Source: Methyloversatilis discipulorum
Lineage (GTDB): Bacteria > Pseudomonadota > Gammaproteobacteria > Burkholderiales > Rhodocyclaceae
Direction: 5' to 3'
Length of the DNA: 64,000 bases
Assembly (NCBI RefSeq): GCF_000527135.1
Contig: NZ_AZUP01000001.1
Span: forward strand, 992,001-1,056,000
Position numbers and translations under genes: made by a program
Shown here: positions 14,488 to 22,815 of the stretch, in pieces
Layout of the letters: each line of letters starts with the position of its first letter
Numbering within the stretch: position 1 is the stretch's first letter
The notes under the pieces: generated by a model
What the model was told of the DNA's origin: nothing
The model's database searches: none
What the model saw: the letters and a program-made list of their open reading frames with translations, nothing else

Positions 14488-14752
14488 GACCCACCTCGTC
14501 CCGCAGCAGCGCCCGCGCCGGCCCGTCCGGTGTGGGCATCTGCACGTCCACTCCGCATGAGTCCTGCTCACTACGGAATGACCTCTGAATTGGCATTGCA
14601 CACAGTCGGCCGCAGCAGACGGCGGCCCGACTGTGGCAATCGCCGCAGCGCCACCCGCACCACTGGGCGCAATCGCACAGCACAGGCGGTACTTCGTCAC
14701 GCTCATCAGCGCAAATACGCAAATCCGTCACGAAAACGTCATCGCCATGGTG

Positions 14753-14768
14753 TGGCACGGCTCCTGCT
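14753..14768 (+). promoter_or_regulatory. Sigma-54 (-24/-12) promoter before the PK-like/ATP-sulfurylase fusion
   Basis: TGGCACGGCTCCTGCT matches the consensus TGGCACG-N4-TTGCW except for one base, with the invariant GG and GC exactly ten bases apart. It lies in the 333-base gap (14488-14820) between the sigma-54 activator gene and the fusion gene, about 50 bases before the ATG. The rest of the gap probably holds the activator's upstream sites; I see no gene in it. Confidence 0.7.
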
Positions 14769-14820
14769 ATCCAACAGTCAGGGCCGCATCTTCGGCCACT
14801 GCACGAGACAGGACATCGAC

Positions 14821-17013
14821 ATGAGCACTACCGACAAGGAAATTCTCTGCACCCTCGGCCCGGCATCGCTGAACGACCGCGTGCTCGCACGGCTGGAGGA
14901 ACTGGGCGTCAATCTTTTCCGCATCAACCTGTCGCACACCAAGCTGCAGGACCTGCCGCGCGTGATCGACTACATCCGCAGCCGCACCGCGGTGCCGATC
15001 TGCCTCGACACCGAGGGCGCGCAGATCCGCACCGGCGATATGCTGAACGGCGAGATCGCGGTACGCGAGAACAGCGTCGTGCATGCGCACAAGCTGCGCG
15101 TACCCGGCGACGCGTTCAACTTCAATCTCTACCCGGAGGACGTGATCGACAAGCTGGAAGTCGGCGACTTCATCAGCATCGACTTCAATTCAGTGCTGGT
15201 GCAGGTGATCTCGCGCGACGACGCCAAGGTGACGATGCGCGTGCTGCACGGCGGCGTGATCGGCCAGAACAAGGCGGTTACCGTCGAGCGTGACATCCCG
15301 CTCGACACGCTGACAGCAAAGGACATCGCGGCACTGGAGTACGGCCGCTCGGTCGGCATCCGCCACGTGGCGCTGTCCTTCGCCAATCGCGGTTCGGACG
15401 TGGACCAGGTGCGGGCGCTGGTCGGCGACGACACCTTCCTCATCTCCAAGATCGAATGCCGCAACGGCTTGATCAATCTGGACGAGATCGCCGAAAAGTC
15501 GAACGCGCTGCTGATCGACCGCGGCGACCTGTCTCGCCAGGAGCCGATCGAGCGCATTCCACGGCTGCAGAAGCTCATCATCGCGCGCGGTCAGGCGCGC
15601 AAGCGCAAGGTCTACGTCGCCACCAATCTGCTCGAATCGATGATCACCGCCCCCAAGCCCACACGGGCCGAGGTGAATGACGTGGTGAACACGCTGCTCG
15701 ACGGCGCCGACGGACTGGTACTGGCGGCGGAAACCGCAATCGGCAAGGACCCGGTCGGCTGCGTAGCGATGATCGTCAAGCTCATCCGCGAGTTCCGCGT
15801 GCTGAACGAGCGCCTTCCGGCGGCGCACAAGGACACGCTGGTCTACACGCCCACCGATCCGACCTCGCTGCTGATCGAGCCGCATGGCGGCGTGCTGGTC
15901 AATCGCGTCAGTGCGGCAGCGGCCATCGATGATCTTGCCGCGCTGCCGAGGCTGGCGGTGCGCGACACCGAACTGCTCGACTGCCAGCAGATCGGCGTCG
16001 GCACCTTCTCACCGCTGACTGGCTTCATGGACCGCGATACGCTGCACAGCGTGCTGCATCGCAACCGCCTGCCCGACGACACGGCGTGGACGGTGCCGCT
16101 CATCCTGCAGGTCGACGAAGCGCAGGCACGTCGGCTGTCGCCGGGTCAGCGCGTGGTGCTCACCGACGACCGCGGCGACGCCCACGCGGTGCTCGACGTG
16201 ACGCAGATCTACCGCTACGACCTCGCCGAACTGTCGCAGCTCGCCTTCGGCACCACCTCGTCCGACCACCCGGGTGTGGCGCGCGTGCTGCGCAACGGCG
16301 ACTGGTTCGTCGGCGGCGACATCACGCTGATCGAGGAGCGTCCGTCGCCCTGGCGCGAATTCGAGCTGACGCCGAGGCAAAGCCGCTTCATCTTTGCGCA
16401 CAAGGGCTGGAGCAAGGTGGTGGCCTTCCACGGCCGCAACATCAGCCACCGCGTGCATGAACACCTGCAACTGGAGGCGCTTGAGCGCACCAATGCCGAC
16501 GGCCTTTTCATCAATCCGGTGGTCGGCCCGAAGAAACCGGGCGACTTCCTTCCCCGCCCACTCATCCGCAGCTACCAGATGCTGATCGACTTCGGCATCT
16601 ACCCCAACGGCAAGGTACTGCTCGGCGCACTCGCCACCTATCCGCGCTATGCCGGCCCACGCGAGGCGGTATTCAATGCTCTGTGCCGCAAGAACATCGG
16701 CTGCAGCCACTTCATCGTCGGTCGCAATCACGCTGGTGTCGGCGACTTCTACGACGACCGCACCTATCGCGCACTGTTCGACGAACTGGGCGACACCGGA
16801 GTCACCCCGGTGTTCTTCGACGCCATCGGCTACAACCCGGCCACCGGCGCCTACGAAAGCGGCGTGACCGACGACGCCCACTCGATCAGCGGAACCCGCG
16901 TGCGCGATTCGCTGCTGCGTGGCGAACCGCTGCCGGACTGGTATGTACGCGGCATCGTGCAGGACATGATCAGCGCCGAACTGAAAGCGGGCCAGCCGCT
17001 GTTTCACGCATGA
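14821..17013 (+). CDS. Pyruvate-kinase-like domain fused to ATP sulfurylase
   Basis: A 730-residue fusion. Residues 1-335 follow pyruvate kinase: CTLGPAS, FRINLSH (35-39), CLDTEGAQIRTG (61-72), the catalytic lysine in SKIECRNG (K210), DRGDLS, VYVATNLLESM and PTRAEVNDVVNTLLDGADG. Residues about 345-730 follow the Sat type of ATP sulfurylase: GVGTFSPLTGFM, VVAFHGRNISHRVHEHL (533-549), VGRNHAGVG (633-641) and SISGTRVRDSLLRGEPLPDW. The sulfate-binding QTRNP reads HGRNI, though HxxH (543-546) is kept. Expected product is adenosine 5'-phosphosulfate; the PK-like part might supply or sense ATP/PEP or have another role. The gene overlaps a sulfotransferase gene (ATGA), which ties it to sulfation rather than assimilation. 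Confidence 0.9.
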   Translation: MSTTDKEILCTLGPASLNDRVLARLEELGVNLFRINLSHTKLQDLPRVIDYIRSRTAVPICLDTEGAQIRTGDMLNGEIAVRENSVVHAHKLRVPGDAFNFNLYPEDVIDKLEVGDFISIDFNSVLVQVISRDDAKVTMRVLHGGVIGQNKAVTVERDIPLDTLTAKDIAALEYGRSVGIRHVALSFANRGSDVDQVRALVGDDTFLISKIECRNGLINLDEIAEKSNALLIDRGDLSRQEPIERIPRLQKLIIARGQARKRKVYVATNLLESMITAPKPTRAEVNDVVNTLLDGADGLVLAAETAIGKDPVGCVAMIVKLIREFRVLNERLPAAHKDTLVYTPTDPTSLLIEPHGGVLVNRVSAAAAIDDLAALPRLAVRDTELLDCQQIGVGTFSPLTGFMDRDTLHSVLHRNRLPDDTAWTVPLILQVDEAQARRLSPGQRVVLTDDRGDAHAVLDVTQIYRYDLAELSQLAFGTTSSDHPGVARVLRNGDWFVGGDITLIEERPSPWREFELTPRQSRFIFAHKGWSKVVAFHGRNISHRVHEHLQLEALERTNADGLFINPVVGPKKPGDFLPRPLIRSYQMLIDFGIYPNGKVLLGALATYPRYAGPREAVFNALCRKNIGCSHFIVGRNHAGVGDFYDDRTYRALFDELGDTGVTPVFFDAIGYNPATGAYESGVTDDAHSISGTRVRDSLLRGEPLPDWYVRGIVQDMISAELKAGQPLFHA

Positions 17014-17981
17014 GCAGGCGGGCAACTGACACGATGGGACAGTTCTGGCTCAAGGTGGGCAAGACGGTCCGCCATCACGCGAAGAAGACGCTGACCGATC
17101 TGCGCGGCGCCTGGTGGGACCGCACCCGGCTGCGCGCCGAGCGGCCGGTGTTCGTCGTCAGCGGCAGCCGCTCCGGCACCCAGATGCTTTACAAGACGCT
17201 GACCGAATCGTCGGCCATCGGCTCGCTGAACCGGGAAATCTATGCCGTATGGGATTCTCTTCACCACCCGTCGGACAAGAACTGGGAAAGCCACGTGCTG
17301 GAGGCGGCCGATGCGACGGACGCCGACCGCGACCTGATCACCCGCTACTTCTACGCACACACCGGGCGCACCCGCTTCGTCGACAAGAATAACCAGCACG
17401 GTCTGGCCGTGCCCTACCTTCACGCGCTGTTCCCGGACGCCACCTTCGTCTATATCAAGCGCAATCCGGGCGACACGCTGAACTCGATGATCGAAGGCTG
17501 GGGCATGCGGGAGCGCTTCGGCAGCTGGGCGCGCGATCTGCCGGCCAAGGTTGCGGTTGACGACGGCCGCTACACACGCTGGTGCCACTACCTGCCTCGC
17601 GGCTGGCGCAATTACCTGAAGTCGCCGGTCGAGGAGGTATGCGCCTTCCAGTACGAAGCCATCCATCGCGCCATTCTCGACGCAAAGAGGCAGATCCCGG
17701 CCGAGCAGTGGATAGAGGTGTTCTACGAGGACATCGTGCGTGAGCCGACCGAGGGCATCTTCGAAATCTTCGACCGCCTCGAACTGCCCTTCGACGCGCG
17801 CATCGAGCGCCATGCGAAGGCACTGCTCGACAAGCCCTACGACCCGCTGTTCGAGATCCGTCTTGAAAAATGGCGGCAGCACGCGCACCGCGAACGCATC
17901 GAACGCGTGCTGCCGTCGCTGCGGAGCATTGCCCGCGACATGGGCTATCCGGAAACCTTTACTGCGGACAAGGCGGCATGA
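17010..17981 (+). CDS. Sulfotransferase
   Basis: A 323-residue cytoplasmic sulfotransferase-fold protein. The 5'-phosphosulfate loop is VVSGSRSGTQML (49-60), and the 3'-phosphate site is FVYIKRNPGDTLNSMIEGW with the expected Arg and Ser. It should transfer sulfate from PAPS to a small molecule or glycan hydroxyl; the acceptor is unknown. The ATG overlaps the stop of the PK-like/ATP-sulfurylase fusion, so the two are translationally coupled. A second possible start (MGQFW) lies eight codons in. The next gene, a TSUP permease, also overlaps by ATGA. Confidence 0.85.
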   Translation: MSRRATDTMGQFWLKVGKTVRHHAKKTLTDLRGAWWDRTRLRAERPVFVVSGSRSGTQMLYKTLTESSAIGSLNREIYAVWDSLHHPSDKNWESHVLEAADATDADRDLITRYFYAHTGRTRFVDKNNQHGLAVPYLHALFPDATFVYIKRNPGDTLNSMIEGWGMRERFGSWARDLPAKVAVDDGRYTRWCHYLPRGWRNYLKSPVEEVCAFQYEAIHRAILDAKRQIPAEQWIEVFYEDIVREPTEGIFEIFDRLELPFDARIERHAKALLDKPYDPLFEIRLEKWRQHAHRERIERVLPSLRSIARDMGYPETFTADKAA

Positions 17982-18709
17982 ATACGATCGAGCCACTGCT
18001 GTTCATCCCCATCGTTGCCGTCGCGCTGGTGCAGTCGGTGTTCGGCGTGGGCGTGCTGCTGTTCGGCACGCCCATCCTCATCGTGATGGGTTATGACTAC
18101 CCGACGGTGCTGGCGACGCTGTTGCCGATCTCGATCGGCATCAGCCTGTCGCAGATCGCGCGCGACGCGCGCAGCGTCGATGTGCACTTCATCCGCGGCA
18201 TCCTGCTATGGACCGTACCGTGCATCGTGCTCTTCCTCATCGTCGCGCTGCGTGCCGGCCAGAGCTTCGGCCTGCTGATCGCCGCTCTGCTTCTTCTGTT
18301 CGCACTGAAGAACCAGTGGCCTGCCCTGCGCGTCGCGATCGACCGCACCGCACGCTTCGAGCGCACCTGGCTGGTGTGCATCGGCGTGATGCACGGCCTC
18401 ACCAATCTGGGCGGTTCCCTGCTCAGCATGCGCGTGCAGCAGATGAATCATGGCAAGGAGGTGGCGCGCGCAACCATCGCGGCCGCATACGTGCTGTTCG
18501 CCGCCTTCCAGCTGGCGACGCTGACCATCACGCGCCCCGAATCCCACGCGCAGCTGGGCAAGAGCCTGATCTACGCCGCGGCCGGTGTCGCGGTGTACCT
18601 GTTCGCCAACGAATTCATCTTCAAACGGATCAGCAATCAGGGCTACGCGAGAGCCTTCAACGGCTTTCTGCTGTGCTCGGGCCTGCTGGTCGCGCTCAAA
18701 TCGATCTGA
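17978..18709 (+). CDS. TSUP (TauE/SafE) family permease
   Basis: A 243-residue integral membrane protein with about eight helices. It starts MNTIEPLLFIPIVAVALVQSVFGVGVLLFGTP, where the GVGVLLFGTP stretch is the TSUP repeat signature, and a second repeat appears near MHGLTNLGGSLLSM. TSUP proteins move sulfite, sulfoacetate, thiosulfate or other sulfur anions across the inner membrane. Overlap with the sulfotransferase gene places it in the sulfation operon, where it may import a sulfur anion or export a product. The direction cannot be read from sequence. Confidence 0.85.
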   Translation: MNTIEPLLFIPIVAVALVQSVFGVGVLLFGTPILIVMGYDYPTVLATLLPISIGISLSQIARDARSVDVHFIRGILLWTVPCIVLFLIVALRAGQSFGLLIAALLLLFALKNQWPALRVAIDRTARFERTWLVCIGVMHGLTNLGGSLLSMRVQQMNHGKEVARATIAAAYVLFAAFQLATLTITRPESHAQLGKSLIYAAAGVAVYLFANEFIFKRISNQGYARAFNGFLLCSGLLVALKSI

Positions 18710-18721
18710 GGGCACGCATCC

Positions 18722-19333
18722 ATGGACTTCTCGCCCCCGCTCGCCCGGCTGTTCGCCGCACTGAATTTCGCCGCGCTCAAGCACAGCGGTCAGCTGCGCA
18801 AGAGTGCCGACATGTCGCCCTACATCAATCATCCGATTTCGGTGGCCGACATCCTCGCCCGCGAAGGCGGCATCGCTGACCCGGACACTCTGGCCGCCGC
18901 GCTTCTGCACGACACGCTGGAGGACACCGATACCCATGTCACCGAGCTGGAAAGCCTGTTTGGCACAGAGGTCGCCGCCGTGGTGGCCGAACTGACTGAC
19001 GACATGACGCTGCCCAAGCCCGAACGCAAGGCGCTGCAGATCCTGCTCGCACGCGACTACAGCGAGCGCGCGCGGCTCGTGCGCCTCGCCGACAAGATCG
19101 CCAATGTGCGAGACGTCACCCACAACCCGCCGGCTCACTGGTCGCTCGAACGGCGGCTGCGTTATCTGCTGTGGGCAGGCGAAGTAGTCGGCTCGCTGCG
19201 CGGCGTACACGCCGCGCTGGAGAGCCGCTTCGACGAAGCGCTCGAACAGGGCTTCGCCCGGCTGACCGCATTGGCTGAGATCGAAGCCTCCACTCCGGCG
19301 GCATCGGCTGCCAACGCACTGAGCGGATCCTGA
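18722..19333 (+). CDS. HD-domain metal phosphohydrolase, MESH1/SpoT-like
   Basis: A 203-residue protein made of one HD domain. Metal ligands are visible as H37 (NHP), H63-D64 and E67-D68 (LLHDTLEDT) and D124 (LADKIANV). The arrangement follows the MESH1/HDDC3 and SpoT-hydrolase group, which remove 3'-pyrophosphate from ppGpp or the 2'-phosphate from NADPH. There is no synthetase domain. Lying between two sulfotransferase genes, it could be a 3'-phosphatase for PAP or PAPS, the by-product or donor of sulfotransferases. That role is inference; ordinary (p)ppGpp hydrolysis is the alternative. Confidence 0.8.
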   Translation: MDFSPPLARLFAALNFAALKHSGQLRKSADMSPYINHPISVADILAREGGIADPDTLAAALLHDTLEDTDTHVTELESLFGTEVAAVVAELTDDMTLPKPERKALQILLARDYSERARLVRLADKIANVRDVTHNPPAHWSLERRLRYLLWAGEVVGSLRGVHAALESRFDEALEQGFARLTALAEIEASTPAASAANALSGS

Positions 19334-19335
19334 CC

Positions 19336-20274
19336 ATGCCTTCACTCCGCGATGCTTCCAGCGCCTACACCGCCCCCGTCCGTGACGATGCCCGCACGCT
19401 GGCTTCGGGTCTTGCGCGCCGCCTGTCTCGCATCACGCCCGAGCGCCTGCTGCGCCACGGCAGCATCCAGCTGGAACGGGCCGGAAAACGCATTGCCCGC
19501 ACGCTCACGCTGCACCCGGTACGCACGAAGCGGCCCGTCTTCATCAGTGGCTCGAACCGCTCGGGCACGCAGATGGTGTGCCGCGCGATTGGCAATTCGC
19601 CGCACGGCTGGGACTACCCGGAAGCCGATTTCTCGATCGCCTTCGAACGCTATTCGCTGCGCTCGCATGCGGTCATTGACCGGCTGATCGATTTAGCACC
19701 GGCGCCTTACGTGAGCTTCGGCAGCATCCTCGATTCGCAGTTCACCGACGCCCTGCTCGACCGTTTCGACAATTCGCGCGCGATCTGGGTGTACCGGCGC
19801 TACGAGGACGCGGTGAATTCGTCGATCCGCAGCTGGGGCAGCCACCAGAAGAACATGATGCGGCTGGTGTCGCAGGGCAAGCTGTCCCACCTCGGACCGC
19901 GCGGTCTGCGCATTGCCGACGACACGGTGGCACTGATTCGCGAGCTGTACAGTGAATCGCTGAGCGATGAGGAGTGTGGCTGCCTGTACTGGTACATGCG
20001 CAACCGCGTGTTCTTCGACCTCGGCCTGGACCGCGACCCGCGGGTGATCGCGCTGCAGTACGAGGACGCGGTACTGCACCCGGAGCGCAGCTTCCGCTCG
20101 GTGTTCCGCTTTCTCGGCGGGCCGTACCACGCATCCGTGGTGTCCGATGTGTTCGCCACCTCGGTCGGCAAGCAGGGCTGGCGCGACGTATCGGCCGAGA
20201 TCGGCGAACTGTGCGACGCACTGAAGGTACGCCTCGACGCCGAACACGCACGCACGCTCGGCGGCTGGGGCTGA
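19336..20274 (+). CDS. Second sulfotransferase
   Basis: A 312-residue sulfotransferase-fold protein with a basic N-terminal lead of about 65 residues, then FISGSNRSGTQM (69-80) as the 5'-phosphosulfate loop and AIWVYRRYEDAVNSSIRSW as the 3'-phosphate site. The core is related to the first sulfotransferase of the cluster (shared SGS-RSGTQM and R-x6-NS pattern) but the middle differs, so the acceptors probably differ. It begins two bases after the HD gene and ends the operon. The acceptor is not known. Confidence 0.83.
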   Translation: MPSLRDASSAYTAPVRDDARTLASGLARRLSRITPERLLRHGSIQLERAGKRIARTLTLHPVRTKRPVFISGSNRSGTQMVCRAIGNSPHGWDYPEADFSIAFERYSLRSHAVIDRLIDLAPAPYVSFGSILDSQFTDALLDRFDNSRAIWVYRRYEDAVNSSIRSWGSHQKNMMRLVSQGKLSHLGPRGLRIADDTVALIRELYSESLSDEECGCLYWYMRNRVFFDLGLDRDPRVIALQYEDAVLHPERSFRSVFRFLGGPYHASVVSDVFATSVGKQGWRDVSAEIGELCDALKVRLDAEHARTLGGWG

Positions 20275-20339
20275 ATGGCATCGGCCGCTGCGGCGCGACC
20301 GAGCTGCTGCATCGATAAGCATTTCACCGACAGAGAAAT

Positions 20340-20389
20340 AAGCTAAGCAGATCTTCGTGGTTCGCGCCGCAACGGCGCGTGTCTAGAGT
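20340..20389 (+). promoter_or_regulatory. CysB-type promoter motif before a small ORF
   Basis: AAGC at 20340 (within ATAAGC), GTGGTTC at 20357 and TAGAGT at 20384. The offsets match the sbp and cysT copies exactly. The next start codon downstream is that of a 29-residue ORF at 20424, not prc. Confidence 0.55.
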
Positions 20390-20423
20390 GGCGCCGTCCA
20401 TGCACGCAGACGGAGCTCACACG

Positions 20424-20513
20424 ATGAAATCCAGCTTCAACTCGCAGCCGCACCGGCCGCGACAGGCAACGACGGGCCGCCGTACCCGCGCAGGCACCGG
20501 CGCCCAGCACTGA
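20424..20513 (+). CDS. Small basic ORF (29 aa) under a CysB-type promoter
   Basis: ATG at 20424 with GGAG eight bases upstream, ending at TGA 20513. The product is Arg/His/Gln/Gly/Thr-rich (MKSSFNSQPHRPRQ at the start) without Cys, signal peptide or hydrophobic segment. I recognise no family. It is the only reading frame within reach of the preceding promoter and ends inside a strong GC hairpin. It may be a small stress peptide, a leader ORF or the coding part of a dual-function small RNA. Confidence 0.45.
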   Translation: MKSSFNSQPHRPRQATTGRRTRAGTGAQH

Positions 20514-20521
20514 GGCGCCGG
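20497..20521 (+). terminator. GC hairpin across the stop codon of the small ORF
   Basis: CCGGCGCC (20497-20504) and GGCGCCGG (20514-20521) form a perfect 8-bp stem with a 9-base loop that holds the TGA stop. There is no T-run. It could end the small transcript or act as an attenuator ahead of prc. Confidence 0.4.
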
Positions 20522-20660
20522 CGCCCCGCGAGTGCCAGACGAGGATGAAAAAACGCCCCGACCCGGACACTTTCACACCGGTCGCCGAACAAACGGCCGC
20601 TGTTCGAGGTCGATGGCACATACTTACTTCCTTGTTTGCGCACGCGCCGGAGCACGTCTG

Positions 20661-22784
20661 ATGAAACTGAAATCCCTCTGCCTGTTGATCGGCATCGTCG
20701 TCTCGACCAGTTCGACGTTGCACGCTGCAACACCTGCAGCCCCCACGCCGCTGCTGCGCCCGGTCGAAGCGCACGCACTGGCAGCCCAGGCGAGCGCCGA
20801 ACTGTTGTCACGCTTCCACTATCAGAACGTGCCGCTGGACGACGCGCTGTCGTCGAAGATCCTCGACCGCTACCTGAAGACGCTGGACCCGGACCGCGTG
20901 TACTTCATGCAGTCGGACATCGACACCTTCAACTCGGTACGCCTGCTGCTCGACGACGCCATCCGCCAGCAGAACCTGGCGGCGCCGTTCGCCATCTACG
21001 CCCGCTATTCGCAGCGCCTGCGCGACCGCCTGACTGAAGCGCGCGCGCTGCTCGACAAGGGCTTCGACTTCGAACAGAACGAAAGCTACCGCTACGTGCG
21101 TACCGACGTGCCCTGGGCGAAGTCGGAAGACGAGCTGCGCGACCTCTGGCGCAAGCGGGTCAAGAACGACTGGCTGCGGCTGAAGCTGGCCGGCAAGGAC
21201 GACGCGGCCATCCGCGAAACGCTGGGCAAGCGCTACGACCTGGCGCTGACCAATTCGAACCGGGCGAAGAGCGATGACGTGTTCCAGCTCTTCATGAACG
21301 CCTATGCCGAGTCGATCGAGCCGCATACCAGCTACCTCGGACCGCGCGCGGCCGAGGATTTCGCCATCAACATGAAGCTGTCGCTGGTCGGTATCGGCGC
21401 CGTGCTGCAGGAACGCGACGAGTACGTGACCATCCGCGAACTGGTTGCCGGCGGTCCGGCTGCGCGTTCGGAGCAGATCAAGATCGGCGACCGCATCGTC
21501 GGCGTCGCCAAGGACGAAGCGACGCCGATGGCCGACGTGCTCGGCTGGCGCGTCGATGACGTGGTCACGTTGATCCGCGGCACCAAGGACACCACGGTCG
21601 TGCTCGACATCCTGCCGGCCGACGCCGGCCCGGACGTGAAGCCGAAGCGGATCAAGCTGGTGCGCGACACCATCAAGCTGGAGAAGCAGGCGGCGGCAAA
21701 ATCGGTGATCGACGCCGGCGGCCAGAAGGTGGGCGTCATCACGCTGCCGACCTTCTACCAGGACGTCGAAGCGAAGTCGCGCGCCGACGCCGACTACCGC
21801 AGCGCCAGCCGCGACGTGGCGAAGCTGCTGGCCGAACTGAAGGCGGAGAAGGTGGGCGCGGTGCTGATCGACCTGCGCAACAACGGCGGCGGTTCGCTCG
21901 ACGAGGCGATCCGGCTGACCGGCCTGTTCATCGACAGCGGCCCGGTGGTGCAGCAGCGCAATCCGAAGGGGCAGATCCGGGTCGAGAAGGACAACGATGC
22001 CGGTGTCGCCTGGGACGGCCCGGTGGGCGTGCTGATCAACCGCGCCTCGGCCTCGGCCTCGGAAATCTTCGCCGCCGCGATCCAGGATTACGGCCGCGGC
22101 GTCGTGATCGGCGAAACCAGCTTCGGCAAGGGCACGGTGCAGACCCTGCTCGACATGGACGAAATGGCCAAGAGCGAAAAGCCGACCTATGGCGAACTGA
22201 AAATGACGGTCGCCCAGTTCTTCCGCGTCAATGGCGGCACCACGCAGTTGCGCGGCGTCACGCCGGACATCCCGCTGGCGCAGACGATGGACCACGAACG
22301 CATCGGCGAGTCGAGCTACGACAACCCGCTGCCGTGGACGCAGATCGCACCGGCCGATTTCCGCCCTGCCGGCAAGCCGCAGGAACTGCTGCCGCTGCTG
22401 TCCGCCCGCCATCAGGCGCGCGTGTCCCAGGACAAGGGCTATCGCGAACTGCTGGAAGATCTCGCCGAGAACGAGGCGCTGCGCAAGCGCACCGAGATTT
22501 CGCTCAATGCAGCCGAGCGGAAGAAGGAGCGCGAAGCGCAGGAAGCGCGCCTGAAGGCCCGCACGCAGTCGCGCGAGGGCGCCGACGCCGAACCGATACG
22601 CGACGACGGCCTGCAGGCCGGCGAGCGCGCGCTCGGCGCCGAACTGGCGGCCGAACAGTCGCGCAAGGCAGCGCGCGACGTACTGCTCGACGAAGCGGCC
22701 CGCATCATGGGCGACGTGGTCGACATCCTGCGCACCGACACCGCGCTGGCGCGCCGCACCGCCGGCGTGGCGGTCACGCCCTGA
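20661..22784 (+). CDS. prc: Carboxy-terminal processing protease (Tsp/Prc)
   Basis: A 707-residue periplasmic S41A protease. A Sec signal (MKLKSLCLLIGIVVSTSSTLHA) is followed by the N-terminal Tsp helical domain, a PDZ domain near residues 240-320 (VGIGAVLQERDEYVTIRELVAGGPAA), the protease core with LIDLRNNGGGSL, and the catalytic dyad S465 (RASASASEIF) and K490 (ETSFGKGTVQ). The C-terminal tail (from about residue 580) is charged and coiled. It degrades or trims periplasmic proteins, including tagged ones and lipoproteins. The start at 20661 is chosen for the signal peptide and GGAG; an upstream ATG at 20613 is possible but spoils the signal. Confidence 0.93.
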   Translation: MKLKSLCLLIGIVVSTSSTLHAATPAAPTPLLRPVEAHALAAQASAELLSRFHYQNVPLDDALSSKILDRYLKTLDPDRVYFMQSDIDTFNSVRLLLDDAIRQQNLAAPFAIYARYSQRLRDRLTEARALLDKGFDFEQNESYRYVRTDVPWAKSEDELRDLWRKRVKNDWLRLKLAGKDDAAIRETLGKRYDLALTNSNRAKSDDVFQLFMNAYAESIEPHTSYLGPRAAEDFAINMKLSLVGIGAVLQERDEYVTIRELVAGGPAARSEQIKIGDRIVGVAKDEATPMADVLGWRVDDVVTLIRGTKDTTVVLDILPADAGPDVKPKRIKLVRDTIKLEKQAAAKSVIDAGGQKVGVITLPTFYQDVEAKSRADADYRSASRDVAKLLAELKAEKVGAVLIDLRNNGGGSLDEAIRLTGLFIDSGPVVQQRNPKGQIRVEKDNDAGVAWDGPVGVLINRASASASEIFAAAIQDYGRGVVIGETSFGKGTVQTLLDMDEMAKSEKPTYGELKMTVAQFFRVNGGTTQLRGVTPDIPLAQTMDHERIGESSYDNPLPWTQIAPADFRPAGKPQELLPLLSARHQARVSQDKGYRELLEDLAENEALRKRTEISLNAAERKKEREAQEARLKARTQSREGADAEPIRDDGLQAGERALGAELAAEQSRKAARDVLLDEAARIMGDVVDILRTDTALARRTAGVAVTP

Positions 22785-22815
22785 GCATATATATAGAGAG
22801 TAACTGGATCACCGA

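Noticed and set aside
14590..14620. TTGGCA before the PK-like/ATP-sulfurylase gene as another CysB-type site
   Set aside because: No AAGC lies 17 bases upstream and no TAG lies 27 bases downstream; a sigma-54 site explains this gap better.
16086..16460. Arginine-rich frame inside the ATP sulfurylase domain as a nested gene
   Set aside because: No ribosome site or family likeness, and codon pattern follows the main frame.
22785..22800. AT repeat (CATATATATAG) after prc as regulatory or mobile-element scar
   Set aside because: Too short and without flanking repeats; a similar tract occurs inside the gene at 32926-33624 as coding sequence.
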